Of a DNA stretch of 64,000 nt, positions 16,643-25,578 are shown piece by piece (the first letter of the stretch is position 1; every line of letters starts with the position of its first letter). The notes under the pieces are model-generated. The model was given only the letters and a program-made list of their open reading frames with translations. It was not told where the DNA came from and did not search any database. Source of the DNA: Nitrospirota bacterium (lineage in GTDB: Bacteria; Nitrospirota; Nitrospiria; Nitrospirales; Nitrospiraceae); NCBI GenBank assembly GCA_040755395.1, contig JBFMAX010000011.1, forward strand, positions 62,001-126,000, read 5' to 3'. Position numbers and translations under genes: made by a program.

Positions 16643-18322
16643 ATGAGCGCCGACGGCTCTGAGCGTCATCCTCCGCACGTCTCCCAGGCCGTGGCGACGC
16701 TCGCGCGCCTGGTGTTGCTGCTCGGGTTGGAGAAGCGCATCCTCGCGATCATCCTGACCTATGCCGTCGCCATCGGGCTGTTTTCCCTCATCGTCCCGCT
16801 GACCGTCCAGGAGCTAGTCAACACCTTCGCCTACTCGATCCAACCGATCATGATCGTGACGCTCGCCGGCACCATGCTGGTGGGCCTCCTGTTTATGGGC
16901 GCGTTCCGCGTGCTCCAGGCCCGCGCGGTCGAAATTCTGCTTCAGCGCCTGTTCACCAGAATCGCGCTGGCCATGACCGAACACCTGCCGCGCTTCCGCG
17001 AAGAGGCGTTTTCACCTCGTTACGCCAACTATTTCATGGAAGCGGAACTGCTCCCCCGGGCGACGGTCGCCATGCTGGCCGACATCGTGAACGTGCTGAT
17101 ATCCGGTTCGCTGGGCATGCTCATTCTCGTCACGTATCACCCCTATTTCCTCGGCTATAACATCCTGCTAGTCAGTGGCTTCGTCTTTCTGATCGCCGTG
17201 TTCGGCCGAGGCGGATTCGAGATCACGCGGAAGGTTTCCCGACTCAACTACGACACCTTTAGCTGGCTGCAGGACATCGCCCACAACCGGCTGCACTTCA
17301 AGGCGACGGCCAGTCGGTCGTTGCTGCTCAGGAAAACCGACGAACTCGTGCGGGCCTACGTCATGGCGCGGCGGATACGGTCCGACATCCTGACCGGCAG
17401 CCAATACAAGAGCGCCGTCATCTGGCAGGCGTTCGGGCACAGCGGCATGATCGGGCTGGGCGGCTGGTTGCTGTCCATCGGCGACATCACGCTCGGCCAG
17501 TTCGTGGCGGCCGAGCTCATCGTCGGCGCCTTGCTCATGAACCTTGATACCGTCGCCAGGCGGATGTACGCCGTGTTCTATGCCTTCACGTCACTCTCGG
17601 AACTGGCCACGTTCTTCGGCCTGCCGAAGGAACGCCCCAGCGGGCTGGTGTCCGTGTCCCCGCCCGATTCGGTCCTGTTCGGGGTCAGGCTGACCTGCAT
17701 CGACGTGTCCTTCGCCTATCCGGGCCAATTGCCCGCTTTTGAACACTTCAACATCGAAGTGGCGCCCGGCGAGAAAGTCGCCGTCTTCTGCGGCGACAGG
17801 GTCGGGAAAACGTCGTTGGCCCTGGTACTGGCCGGGCTCTATCTTCCGACATCCGGCGTGATCCGCTACAACGACGTCGACCTGCGCGACGTCAGCTTGG
17901 AGTTCATCAACGCCTGCCGAGGACTGGTGTTGGATTCCCACCTCTCGCTGTTCGAGGGGACGATCGAGGAAAACATCACCCTTCGTCGCGAATCCGTGCG
18001 TTTCGATGATCTGCAATGGGCGCTGCGGTTCGTCGAACTGGAGGACGAGGTGGACGCGATGCCGCTGGGACTGCAAACGCCGGTGGACGCGCGCGGCAAG
18101 AACTTCACCAAGAGTCAAATCCTGCGGATTCTCGTGGCGCGGGCGATCGTCGCCCGGCCCCAGCTTCTGATTCTGGACGGCACGCTCCACAATATGGAGC
18201 CGGCGACCAGGGACATGATCCTCCGCCGGCTGTGCTCCAAGGAGGAGCCCTGGTCGGTGATCTTCGTGTCGAACGACACGACGCTGGCCGCGCGCGTGGA
18301 CCGCCGGATCACGCTGACCTGA
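16643..18322 (+). CDS. ABC half-transporter with degenerate nucleotide-binding domain (paralog 2)
   Basis: The 559-residue protein is paralogous to the preceding gene throughout: IGLFSLIVPLTVQELVNTF and RILVARAI are shared. Its Walker A is nearly intact (C383xxxxG388-K389-T390). The signature is FTKSQ (488-492), Walker B D512 is followed by Gly513 instead of Glu, and the switch His is Asn544. Loss of signature, catalytic Glu and His in both paralogs indicates shared ancestry of the degeneration rather than decay of one copy. The membrane region again has five to six helices. No peptidase (C39) domain is present. Confidence 0.85.
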   Translation: MSADGSERHPPHVSQAVATLARLVLLLGLEKRILAIILTYAVAIGLFSLIVPLTVQELVNTFAYSIQPIMIVTLAGTMLVGLLFMGAFRVLQARAVEILLQRLFTRIALAMTEHLPRFREEAFSPRYANYFMEAELLPRATVAMLADIVNVLISGSLGMLILVTYHPYFLGYNILLVSGFVFLIAVFGRGGFEITRKVSRLNYDTFSWLQDIAHNRLHFKATASRSLLLRKTDELVRAYVMARRIRSDILTGSQYKSAVIWQAFGHSGMIGLGGWLLSIGDITLGQFVAAELIVGALLMNLDTVARRMYAVFYAFTSLSELATFFGLPKERPSGLVSVSPPDSVLFGVRLTCIDVSFAYPGQLPAFEHFNIEVAPGEKVAVFCGDRVGKTSLALVLAGLYLPTSGVIRYNDVDLRDVSLEFINACRGLVLDSHLSLFEGTIEENITLRRESVRFDDLQWALRFVELEDEVDAMPLGLQTPVDARGKNFTKSQILRILVARAIVARPQLLILDGTLHNMEPATRDMILRRLCSKEEPWSVIFVSNDTTLAARVDRRITLT

Positions 18323-18435
18323 CAGCAGGCCGAGGAGCGGCGCGCCGCGATTCCTTTCCAGGATCGAATTTGCTAGACTGGCTTGCAAGTGCTCCCGCCT
18401 TGGCAAGGCCGCACCGCGGGAGAGGAAGGCGAACC

Positions 18436-19221
18436 GTGCTCGGTCGGCTTCGCATCACATGGCCCAGCGGGTCGCAGCTTTTGATCAGCGCGCTGATCGC
18501 AGGGCTGGGCTGGGTCAGCGGCCAGGCATTGAGCCAAGTCGATCAAGACCTGCGCGTCATGTACACCGAGTACACGCTCGGCGCGGCCGACTTGGCTCAC
18601 ATCTCCGCCGATGTGATGCGGTACCGGAATACGATCATCCGCGCGCTGGAAGCCCCCAACAAGAAGGAATTCGAGCGCATTACGGAGTCCCTGCCGTACC
18701 AGCGGGCCCGCATCCAACACGCCATCGACCGTTACGCCGCCGCGAGCCTGCGGGTGTCGCGCAGCGGACGCAGCGAGCCTCGTGACCTTCAGGCGGTCCG
18801 CGACAGTCTCGACCAATACTTCTCCGCAGCCAGCTTGACGATTCAACTGCTGACGCAGGAATGGAACGCTCCTTCGGCCAAGGAAGCGACCGAGCTCCGT
18901 CGCAAAGCCGAAATCCACGCCGCGGACAATTCCGGCCCCAAGATGATTCAGGTCAGCCTGGCGTTGGATCGACTCATCGAAACCGTCGCGGACGTCGCCA
19001 AAGACATGCGGGATGAGGGCACCAGGACCATCCGCAGCACCAGTGCGATGCTGGTCGGCGGGAGTTTTTTCATCGCGTTGCTGAACTTGTTCCTCACGCG
19101 GTCGCCGGGATCGCGGCTTCAGGCTGCCCCCCCGCCCGCACGACGCGAAAAGCAGGAACCGACCATTTCGCCGATCGCCGTCCCCGCCGAAAGCCCCAGC
19201 TCGGTCTCCCGAAGCGACTGA
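18436..19221 (+). CDS. Four-helix-bundle-type membrane protein
   Basis: A GTG start behind GAGGAAGG gives 261 aa. One membrane helix near the N-terminus (SQLLISALIAGLGWVSG) and another near residue 205 (AMLVGGSFFIALLNLFL) flank a 170-residue helical, periplasmic-like region. That region (DQDLRVMYTEYTLGAADLAHI and following) resembles the 4HB ligand-binding module of chemoreceptors. No HAMP or signalling domain follows; the short tail is Pro/Ser-rich. It comes 113 bp after the second ABC gene and may belong to the same locus, perhaps as its sensor. Family assignment is tentative. Confidence 0.6.
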   Translation: MLGRLRITWPSGSQLLISALIAGLGWVSGQALSQVDQDLRVMYTEYTLGAADLAHISADVMRYRNTIIRALEAPNKKEFERITESLPYQRARIQHAIDRYAAASLRVSRSGRSEPRDLQAVRDSLDQYFSAASLTIQLLTQEWNAPSAKEATELRRKAEIHAADNSGPKMIQVSLALDRLIETVADVAKDMRDEGTRTIRSTSAMLVGGSFFIALLNLFLTRSPGSRLQAAPPPARREKQEPTISPIAVPAESPSSVSRSD

Positions 19222-19258
19222 CAAGAGCGCTTCTTCGCGTTGCCGGATTCTTCGGCGT

Positions 19259-19978
19259 TCACGATCGCTTGCCTTCCGTTTCTGTCCTTCCCAGTGTGCG
19301 GAACAGTTCCGACCGTTCTTGCTCGGTGAGATTTTTCCATTGGCCCGGTCGCAGGCCGTGGAGCGTGATGTGCATGATCCGGACGCGCTGGAGGCTGACG
19401 ACCCGATACCCGAGGGCTTGGCACATGCGCCGGATCTGCCGATTGCGGCCCTCGGTCAGCACGATGCGGAAGCGCCGCGGGCCCAGTCTCGCCACGGTGC
19501 AGGGCTTGGTCCGTTTCCCGAGCACCACCACTCCGCCGGCCATGCGTTCCAGGAACCGCCCATCAAACTCCCGGTCGACTTGGACCACGTACTCCCGCTC
19601 ATGGCCGTGTTCGGTCCTGAGGACCTCGTTCACGATGTCGCCGTCGTTGGTCAACAGGATCAAGCCGGAGGAATCTTTGTCCAGACGGCCGACCGGAAAG
19701 ATGCGCGCGGGATGCCCGATTTCGGCGACGATGTTGCGCTTCACATGGGGCTCGCTGGTCGTGGTGACGCCGACCGGCTTGTGATACTTGATATAGACCG
19801 CCGCGGCACCCCGGCGAATCATCTGGCCGTCCCTCGCGACGACGTCGTCGGGCCCAACTCTGTCGCCCAACCGGGCGATCCGTCCGTTGATCGAGACACG
19901 GCCTTCTTCGATGAGCTGATCCGCTTCTCGGCGGGAGCAGATGCCCTGTTCGGTGAAAAATTTATTGATCCGGATCAC
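19259..19978 (-). CDS. RsuA/RluF-type 23S/16S rRNA pseudouridine synthase
   Basis: The 239-residue protein has an N-terminal S4 RNA-binding domain (IRINKFFTEQGICSRREAD) and the catalytic motif VGRLDKDSSGLILLTNDG with the essential Asp. It also has EGRNRQIRRMCQALGYRV, diagnostic of the RsuA/RluB/E/F class. The HEREYVVQVD spacing looks most like RluF, but the exact target uridine cannot be told from sequence alone. It lies downstream of speB on the same strand, 70 bp away. Confidence 0.9.
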   Translation of the reverse strand: MIRINKFFTEQGICSRREADQLIEEGRVSINGRIARLGDRVGPDDVVARDGQMIRRGAAAVYIKYHKPVGVTTTSEPHVKRNIVAEIGHPARIFPVGRLDKDSSGLILLTNDGDIVNEVLRTEHGHEREYVVQVDREFDGRFLERMAGGVVVLGKRTKPCTVARLGPRRFRIVLTEGRNRQIRRMCQALGYRVVSLQRVRIMHITLHGLRPGQWKNLTEQERSELFRTLGRTETEGKRS

Positions 19979-20048
19979 GGTCGATCGCTCGCGGGCACGA
20001 GTGTACCAAGAACAGAGGGTCGGCGGGGAGAAGGGAGGAAGAGCCGGG

Positions 20049-20981
20049 CTATGTCACGCGGCGTCCCGCGCGAACGCGGCCCAGGATGCGGTAGACCAGG
20101 CGCGCGACGGCGAACTGCGGCGCCACAAACCCTTCGATCGGCGCGATCTCGCTGACGTCCATGCCGACGATGCCCGGCCCCTTGGCCAGCGCCGTGACCA
20201 AGGCCAGTGTGTCGTACCACCCGAGCCCGCCCGGCTCCGGCGTGCCCAGCGCCGGGACAAGCGAGGAATCCAAGCCGTCGCAGTCGAACGTCAGATAGAC
20301 GGGCCCCTTGCAGGCCTTCACCACGTCTGGCACCCATCGCGCGGCGCGCCCTTCATAGGGACCGGCCGGGTCCAGGATGTGGCACGCGAAAAACGTGGTC
20401 ACGGAGGGAGTCCGATTGATCAAGTCGATCTCTTCCGGCGAGATCGACCGGATCCCGACCTGCACCAGCGGCAATCCGTCGTCGACCACGCGGGCCATGA
20501 CGCTGGCATGGCTGTAGGGGTTGTCCTGGTAGGCCTTGCGCAGGTCCCCATGAGCGTCGATCTGTACGACACAGAGGTCGGGATAGCGTCTCGCGTGGGC
20601 GCGGATTGCGCCGAGCGCGCCCGTATGTTCTCCGGTCAGGGTGAGGACGAACCGACCAGGGGTCACGTAGGGACCGACAAAGGCTTCAATAGCCTCCACC
20701 GCCTCCCGGTCGACTTTTCCCTGAAGCGCCAGCGGGGCGGCGGTCGCAATCCCGCCCCATTCCCGGTAGGTTTCGCAACCCAGGGTCTCGTCGTACAGCT
20801 CGACTTGTCGGGACGCCTCAATGATCGCCAACGGTCCCCGGTCCGAACCGCGAACGTAGCTGGAGGTGTGTTCGTAGGGCGCCGGAAGGACATAGACTCC
20901 GGCGTGATCCGGATGGCACCAGGGTTCGCCGATGCCGAGAAAGTTCTGCTCCTGGCCGAGCCAGCTATGAGGAAGGGCCAT
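20049..20981 (-). CDS. speB: Agmatinase/ureohydrolase family protein
   Basis: The 310-residue protein keeps the manganese ligands of the arginase/agmatinase fold: GEHTGALG (usually GGDHS), DAHGDLR (DxHxD), SHASVMARV and FDCDGLDSSLVPALGTPEPGG (DxDxxD). It would hydrolyse agmatine to putrescine and urea. It follows a pyruvoyl-dependent arginine decarboxylase by 57 bp, which supports agmatine rather than arginine as substrate. The Asp-to-Glu change in the first motif and a Ser in place of Pro after DxDxxD are mild departures. Confidence 0.88.
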   Translation of the reverse strand: MALPHSWLGQEQNFLGIGEPWCHPDHAGVYVLPAPYEHTSSYVRGSDRGPLAIIEASRQVELYDETLGCETYREWGGIATAAPLALQGKVDREAVEAIEAFVGPYVTPGRFVLTLTGEHTGALGAIRAHARRYPDLCVVQIDAHGDLRKAYQDNPYSHASVMARVVDDGLPLVQVGIRSISPEEIDLINRTPSVTTFFACHILDPAGPYEGRAARWVPDVVKACKGPVYLTFDCDGLDSSLVPALGTPEPGGLGWYDTLALVTALAKGPGIVGMDVSEIAPIEGFVAPQFAVARLVYRILGRVRAGRRVT

Positions 20982-21038
20982 CGCTTACCCGCTGGCCTGT
21001 ATACCGCCGGGCGGCGCGCAGCCGATGCGCGTCGACGC

Positions 21039-21614
21039 TTACGGACGGCGGCGGACCTTCTTGGGCAGATTCTCCGGCGGAATGAAGACGGCCAAGGCCA
21101 CGACCGTGGTCCATCTGTTGGGCCGCCCGATCGCGGACTGGGTGATGTTCAACGTCCTGACGATCTTGCCGCCCATTTTAAAGACCTGTTCCCGCTCCTT
21201 CCAGGCCTGATTGGCATCGAACTCGATCCCCAACGTCGTGGCCAGCATCTGGGCCGCCAGGTCTTCCGTATACTCGCCGGATTCCTCGTCTGTTTCGCCG
21301 TAGGCATGGTGTTCCGACAGATACCCGTAGGTGCGGCGGTCCGTCGGAATCGCGAGCCCGATGGAAGCGGAGATCAACCGGTTCCGCTCGTTGGTCTCCG
21401 AGCGAGCCATCACGCAGAACGTGATCTCGCCTGGGTTGAGCAGCTTCTCCCCGCGTTTGCGCGGGATGATCTTGCAATTGGGCGGGAGAATCGACGACAC
21501 GCTGACGAGATTGCAATACGCCACGCCCGCGCTGCGAAGGGCCTGTTCGAAGGACGCCAACTTTTCCTTGTGTACCCCGACACCCCTGGTCAAGAACATG
21601 TGAGTCGGAACCAT
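21039..21614 (-). CDS. pdaD: Pyruvoyl-dependent arginine decarboxylase
   Basis: The ATG at 21614 follows GGGGGAAG and gives 191 aa. The family self-cleavage site lies in [11 protein letters not shown]: cleavage between Ser40 and Ser41 would create the pyruvoyl group on the larger chain. Downstream [15 protein letters not shown] and [17 protein letters not shown] match the family; PvlArgDC is best known from archaea and chlamydiae. It makes agmatine from arginine, the substrate of the adjacent agmatinase. An upstream in-frame start adds 18 unlikely residues. Confidence 0.92.
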   Translation of the reverse strand: MVPTHMFLTRGVGVHKEKLASFEQALRSAGVAYCNLVSVSSILPPNCKIIPRKRGEKLLNPGEITFCVMARSETNERNRLISASIGLAIPTDRRTYGYLSEHHAYGETDEESGEYTEDLAAQMLATTLGIEFDANQAWKEREQVFKMGGKIVRTLNITQSAIGRPNRWTTVVALAVFIPPENLPKKVRRRP

Positions 21615-21775
21615 CGTCGCGCTTCCCCCTTCGTCCGTGCGAACGCGATCGTCGCGTCCGCTGCCCACCGGATTTCATTCACGCGCCGCTCCCGACCACC
21701 GGCGCACAGGGCCGGTGTTGTACCAAGTTGAGGACGATTCCGCAATATGCCGGAGGGATTTTTTTACGATGTGAT

Positions 21776-23203
21776 TCACTGGCGGAGGTTGAGGACGAGC
21801 AGCCTGGGTTCCGTCATTTCCTCGATGGCGTACCGTACCCCTTCTCGCCCGAGGCCGGAATCCTTGACTCCGCCGTAGGGCATGTGATCCGCGCGGAACG
21901 TCGGGATTTCATTCGCCAACACCGTGCCCACGTCCAAGTTCCGAAAGGCGTGAAAGATCCGGCCCACATCTCGGGTGAAAACCCCGGCCTGCAAACCGTA
22001 GGGCGAGTCGTTCACAGCCGCCAATGCGTCCTCGAAGCGTTGATAAGGCGAAACGGTCACGACGGGCCCGAACACTTCCTGGCAGGACACCTTCATGGTG
22101 GGCGCAACGTCGCCCAAGACCGTCGCTTCCACCACCGAACCGGACCGCTTGCCGCCGAGCAACAGTTTCCCGCCCTGCGCCACCGCCTCGCCGATCCAGT
22201 CTTCCACCCGCCGGGCGGCGGCCTGGTCGATCAGCGGGCCGATGACCGTGTCGTCCTTGGCCGGATCGCCCGCTTTCAACGCAGCCACCCGGGCCAGGAG
22301 TTTCTCGGTGAACGGCTGGAGCACCGACTGATGGACGAAGATCCGTTGGACCGAGATGCACGTCTGGCCCGCATAGGTATAGCCGCCCGTCGCGCACCGC
22401 TGCGCCGCCACGTCCAGGTCCGCATCCGGCTCCACAATCACCCCTGCGTTGCCGCCCAGTTCGAGCACCACCCGTTTTTTCCCGGCTTTTCCTTTGAGCA
22501 TCCATCCCACAGCCGCGCTGCCGGTGAAGCTCAGCATCCTGAACCGATCGTCGACGACCAGGCGCTCCGCCACCGCGTTGTCGCACGGCACGACGCTCAC
22601 GGCGCCGATCGGCAGGCCGGATTCCAGCACGATCTCACCGAGCAGCAACGCCGTCAACGGTGTCTGCGGCGCCGGCTTGATCACGATCGGATTGCCCGCA
22701 GCCAAGGCCGGAGCGACTTTGTGCGCGACGAGGTTGAGCGGGAAGTTGAAGGGGGTGATACCCAGAATCGGCCCGATCGGGAACCGGCGAACGATCCCCA
22801 GGTAGGACTCGGTTCCCGGCGTCCAATCCATCGGCACGATCTCGCCGGGAACCCGCTTGGCCTCCTCGGCGGCGACGCTGAATGTCTGGACGGCGCGCGC
22901 CACTTCGCGGCGGGAATCGGTGATCGGCTTTCCCGCCTCGGCCGTAATGGTGCGCGCCGCTTCTTCCTGCCGTGCACGCAGCGCCACGGCGATCTTCAGC
23001 AGCGCTTCGGCGCGGGCGTGGGCCGGCAGCTCGCGCATGGCGGCCGTCGCCGTCACCGCCGTCTGCACCGCCGCCTCCGCTTCCGTCCGTTCTGCCCGGC
23101 AGATTTCGGCGATCGTCTCGCCGGTGAAGGGATTGATGACCTTGGCGGTCGAAGCCGATCGCCGCCACTGACCGCCGATGAGAAATGGGCGTGCCGCTTC
23201 CAT
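21776..23203 (-). CDS. NAD(P)-dependent aldehyde dehydrogenase
   Basis: The 475-residue ALDH-superfamily protein has ITPFNFPLNLVAHKVAPALAAGN (cofactor site), FTGSAAVG, ELGGNAGVIV (general-base Glu) and YAGQTCISVQR (catalytic Cys), followed by EVFGPVV. The overall pattern resembles lactaldehyde/GAPN-like or phosphonoacetaldehyde-type members. Its position between the polyamine genes suggests an aminoaldehyde (for example 4-aminobutanal), but the substrate is inference only. Length is normal. Confidence 0.88.
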   Translation of the reverse strand: MEAARPFLIGGQWRRSASTAKVINPFTGETIAEICRAERTEAEAAVQTAVTATAAMRELPAHARAEALLKIAVALRARQEEAARTITAEAGKPITDSRREVARAVQTFSVAAEEAKRVPGEIVPMDWTPGTESYLGIVRRFPIGPILGITPFNFPLNLVAHKVAPALAAGNPIVIKPAPQTPLTALLLGEIVLESGLPIGAVSVVPCDNAVAERLVVDDRFRMLSFTGSAAVGWMLKGKAGKKRVVLELGGNAGVIVEPDADLDVAAQRCATGGYTYAGQTCISVQRIFVHQSVLQPFTEKLLARVAALKAGDPAKDDTVIGPLIDQAAARRVEDWIGEAVAQGGKLLLGGKRSGSVVEATVLGDVAPTMKVSCQEVFGPVVTVSPYQRFEDALAAVNDSPYGLQAGVFTRDVGRIFHAFRNLDVGTVLANEIPTFRADHMPYGGVKDSGLGREGVRYAIEEMTEPRLLVLNLRQ

Positions 23204-23238
23204 CGGGCAGATCCCCTACGAGTCGGACATGAGGAGGA

Positions 23239-23517
23239 TTAGTCTGCGGACTCGACGGCGGACAGACCGCTGGGCGCCGCCTGCGGCGCGTCGTCCTCGG
23301 CCTGAGCGACAACGGCCTTGGCGATCAGTTCTTCCGTTCCCCAATCCCGAATCGCCTCGAGCGTGAATGCCTCGTAGGTGGACACCCCGTGGCAGGTGGG
23401 GCAGTCCGGCTTGGGGACTTTGCGGCGGAAGACTTCGTTCAGGCACGACATGCAGACCCACAGATCCGGTTCACCGTCCTCACAGGGTATGGACCAAAAC
23501 GCTTGTGCGGATGACAT
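23239..23517 (-). CDS. Small zinc-ribbon (rubredoxin-like) protein
   Basis: From the ATG at 23517, preceded by AAGGA, the protein is 92 aa. It has two CxxC pairs, C22-C25 (VCMSCLN) and C39-C42 (DCPTCHG), which would bind one zinc or iron. The tail is acidic and Ala-rich. The function is unknown. It lies between the DsbA-like and aldehyde dehydrogenase genes, 35 bp before the latter, in the same direction, so it is probably co-transcribed. A longer frame upstream has Arg-rich low-quality sequence and no RBS. Confidence 0.7.
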   Translation of the reverse strand: MSSAQAFWSIPCEDGEPDLWVCMSCLNEVFRRKVPKPDCPTCHGVSTYEAFTLEAIRDWGTEELIAKAVVAQAEDDAPQAAPSGLSAVESAD

Positions 23518-23578
23518 AGGCAGTTCCTTACCGACCATGTAAATGCGTGGACGAATGTGGCCGAACGGCGCAGCGCCG

Positions 23579-24286
23579 TTACGCGCCGCTCTTGCCTCGC
23601 GGGTGCGTCCGCGCCAGCAGCCGTTCGATCTCTTCTTCAAACACCTGATAAGGGAACGCCCCCGGAATCGTGACGGCCGCGTCTCCGCCGCGCCCGTCCC
23701 TCGTCAACATCAGGACGAAGCCCGGCGTCCCGCGGAATCCCCAACTGGTTCCCTCCTGCCGATCGTGGAAGATCGAATCCACATGCCGGCCGTCGCGCAT
23801 GCAGGTCGAGAAACTCGCGGCATCCAACCCCAGCGCCTTGGCGTGCCGGTCGAACGTCGCGGCGTCGAGCCGTCCGCCGTCCGCAAATAAGCGATCGTGC
23901 ATGGCCCAGTAGCGGCCCTGATCTCCGGCACAACGCGCGGCCACCGCCGCATCCAGTCCCGGACCCTGGTCGGCGCGGGGATAGTCCCGATAGACGAATC
24001 GGACCTTGCCGGTCTCGACATACTTGGCCTGAATACGGGGCCAGGTCTCGCGGAAGAATTTGAGGCAGTACCCGCAGGTGAAATCCGAGTATTCAATCAA
24101 GGTCACCGGCGCATCCGAATTCCCGCGGACCCGAAGATCCGCACCCGCCGCGTCGTTCCGCAAAACGCCGCCGACCGACAGCAGCAGCGTCAAGCAGGCC
24201 AACAGCGCAGGCCAGGGTACCCCCACCGCTCGTCCCGCTGTCGAGACGGTCGGTTCACTCGATCCCTGTGGGGATCGCGCCGTCAC
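23579..24286 (-). CDS. DsbA-like thiol-disulfide protein, exported
   Basis: The 235-residue protein has a membrane anchor or signal segment (residues about 24-42), then a thioredoxin fold with C71-G-Y-C74 in YSDFTCGYCLKFF. The insertion of helices (GRYWAMHDRLFAD, HAKALGLDAASF) and the cis-Pro region GTPGFVLM are typical of the DsbA/BdbD (Thioredoxin_4) group. It would catalyse disulfide exchange in the periplasm. Its start overlaps the stop of the deoxyhypusine-synthase-like gene by 4 bp. Confidence 0.85.
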   Translation of the reverse strand: MTARSPQGSSEPTVSTAGRAVGVPWPALLACLTLLLSVGGVLRNDAAGADLRVRGNSDAPVTLIEYSDFTCGYCLKFFRETWPRIQAKYVETGKVRFVYRDYPRADQGPGLDAAVAARCAGDQGRYWAMHDRLFADGGRLDAATFDRHAKALGLDAASFSTCMRDGRHVDSIFHDRQEGTSWGFRGTPGFVLMLTRDGRGGDAAVTIPGAFPYQVFEEEIERLLARTHPRGKSGA

Positions 24287-25386
24287 GCGGGCTTCCCCTT
24301 CTGCCCGAACCGCTCCATCAACCCCATCATCAGCAGCGGCCAGACCACCGTGGCATCGCTCAACACCTCGGCGAAACGGCCGCCTTCCTCGGGAGGCACG
24401 AACTTTCCCCAGGAGATCCCCTCCTGATACGTGCAGCCGCTCAACCCTCCCCAGTAATCGGGCTCAGGGCAGATCCGCACCCCGTACTGGAATCGCGGCG
24501 GCTTGACGTTCAACCCCAGCCGCATGTTCCCGATCTCGATATACGGCCCGACTTGCTGCGCCCAGTTCCGCGGCACCCCGCCGCCGATCGTGAAAATGCC
24601 CAGCCGCTTGGCCGAAAGGACGTGGTCCGTGTAGCTGTTCAAATCCAGATAGGGATTGAATGCCGGGCATGACCGATGAAGCGCCCGCAACACCGCGAGA
24701 TCGCCGCCGCCCTGCGCCTGAGCTCGAGCCAAATCCGCGGCTTTGCCCATCGCCCAGGTGCCCACATCCAGCCCCATTTCAGAATCGGTGAAGGCCGGGA
24801 TATACACCGGGACGTTCTTCAGATACGCGCTTTTCAGAATGCCGCTGCCTTCATACTCCTCGGCCAACGTCCGCCCCAATTCATGGGTCAGGATTTCCGA
24901 GGAAAGCGGCTGATCGGCGTTGATCCGCTTGAGCGTCTGCGACACCACGTGTTCCACGTAGTTGAGGTTGGCTTCCATCTCCAAAGTATCGTACACCCGA
25001 TTATAGCCCTTGCGAAACAACTCCTCATCGCTCATCGACGGACGGTGACGATAGTGCACCTTGCCGATGGACTCGCTGAGTCCGTGGGCGATCAACGCGC
25101 CGGTCGAGACGATGACCTGGACCATCCCATGATCGATCATGCTGCTGATGATCTTGCCCATTTTGGCGATCGTCATGGCGCCGGACAGCGTCAGGACGAC
25201 CGAACACTCCGGATCCTCGATCATTGCCACCAGCACCTCGAAGGCTTCGCCCAAGCGCCTGCCTCCGAAGGCGGTCTTCCGCATGGCGGCCAGGAGGTCC
25301 GAAAAGGATTTGATGTTGTCGGGATCAAGAGGCTCGAGCGCCTCCAACCCGTCTTTCGCGCCGTCGTGGAATTCACGTGCGGGCAT
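24283..25386 (-). CDS. Deoxyhypusine synthase-like protein (probable homospermidine/aminobutyl transferase)
   Basis: The ATG at 25386 gives 367 aa. Family landmarks are LTLSGAMTIAKMGKII, VSTGALIAHGLSES, YIPAFTDSEMGLD, FTIGGGVPRNWAQQ and GISWGKF, whose Lys matches the active-site lysine of eukaryotic deoxyhypusine synthase. Bacteria lack eIF5A, and bacterial homologues have been linked to homospermidine synthesis from putrescine or spermidine. The downstream arginine decarboxylase and agmatinase genes would supply putrescine, which supports that role. It is the first gene of the minus-strand cluster. Confidence 0.85.
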   Translation of the reverse strand: MPAREFHDGAKDGLEALEPLDPDNIKSFSDLLAAMRKTAFGGRRLGEAFEVLVAMIEDPECSVVLTLSGAMTIAKMGKIISSMIDHGMVQVIVSTGALIAHGLSESIGKVHYRHRPSMSDEELFRKGYNRVYDTLEMEANLNYVEHVVSQTLKRINADQPLSSEILTHELGRTLAEEYEGSGILKSAYLKNVPVYIPAFTDSEMGLDVGTWAMGKAADLARAQAQGGGDLAVLRALHRSCPAFNPYLDLNSYTDHVLSAKRLGIFTIGGGVPRNWAQQVGPYIEIGNMRLGLNVKPPRFQYGVRICPEPDYWGGLSGCTYQEGISWGKFVPPEEGGRFAEVLSDATVVWPLLMMGLMERFGQKGKPA

Positions 25387-25578
25387 GCTGCCTACTCCTG
25401 CTCGAACCAAGGGGACACGACACGAAAAACGCCTCCCTTATACACAACCTTTCGTATAGGCGTCAATTCGCGAGACTTCGGAAGAGGGACACGATACCGC
25501 AGTCGCCTTGCGCGTTGAGGGGGATTGATTAATCGACGGTACGTGCGGGACGAAGCACCCGAAGGCGACAGGACGGAG

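Noticed and set aside
19941-23242. Two long plus-strand frames opposite speB, pdaD and the aldehyde dehydrogenase
   Set aside because: Both are antisense to genes with clear catalytic motifs and have no RBS.
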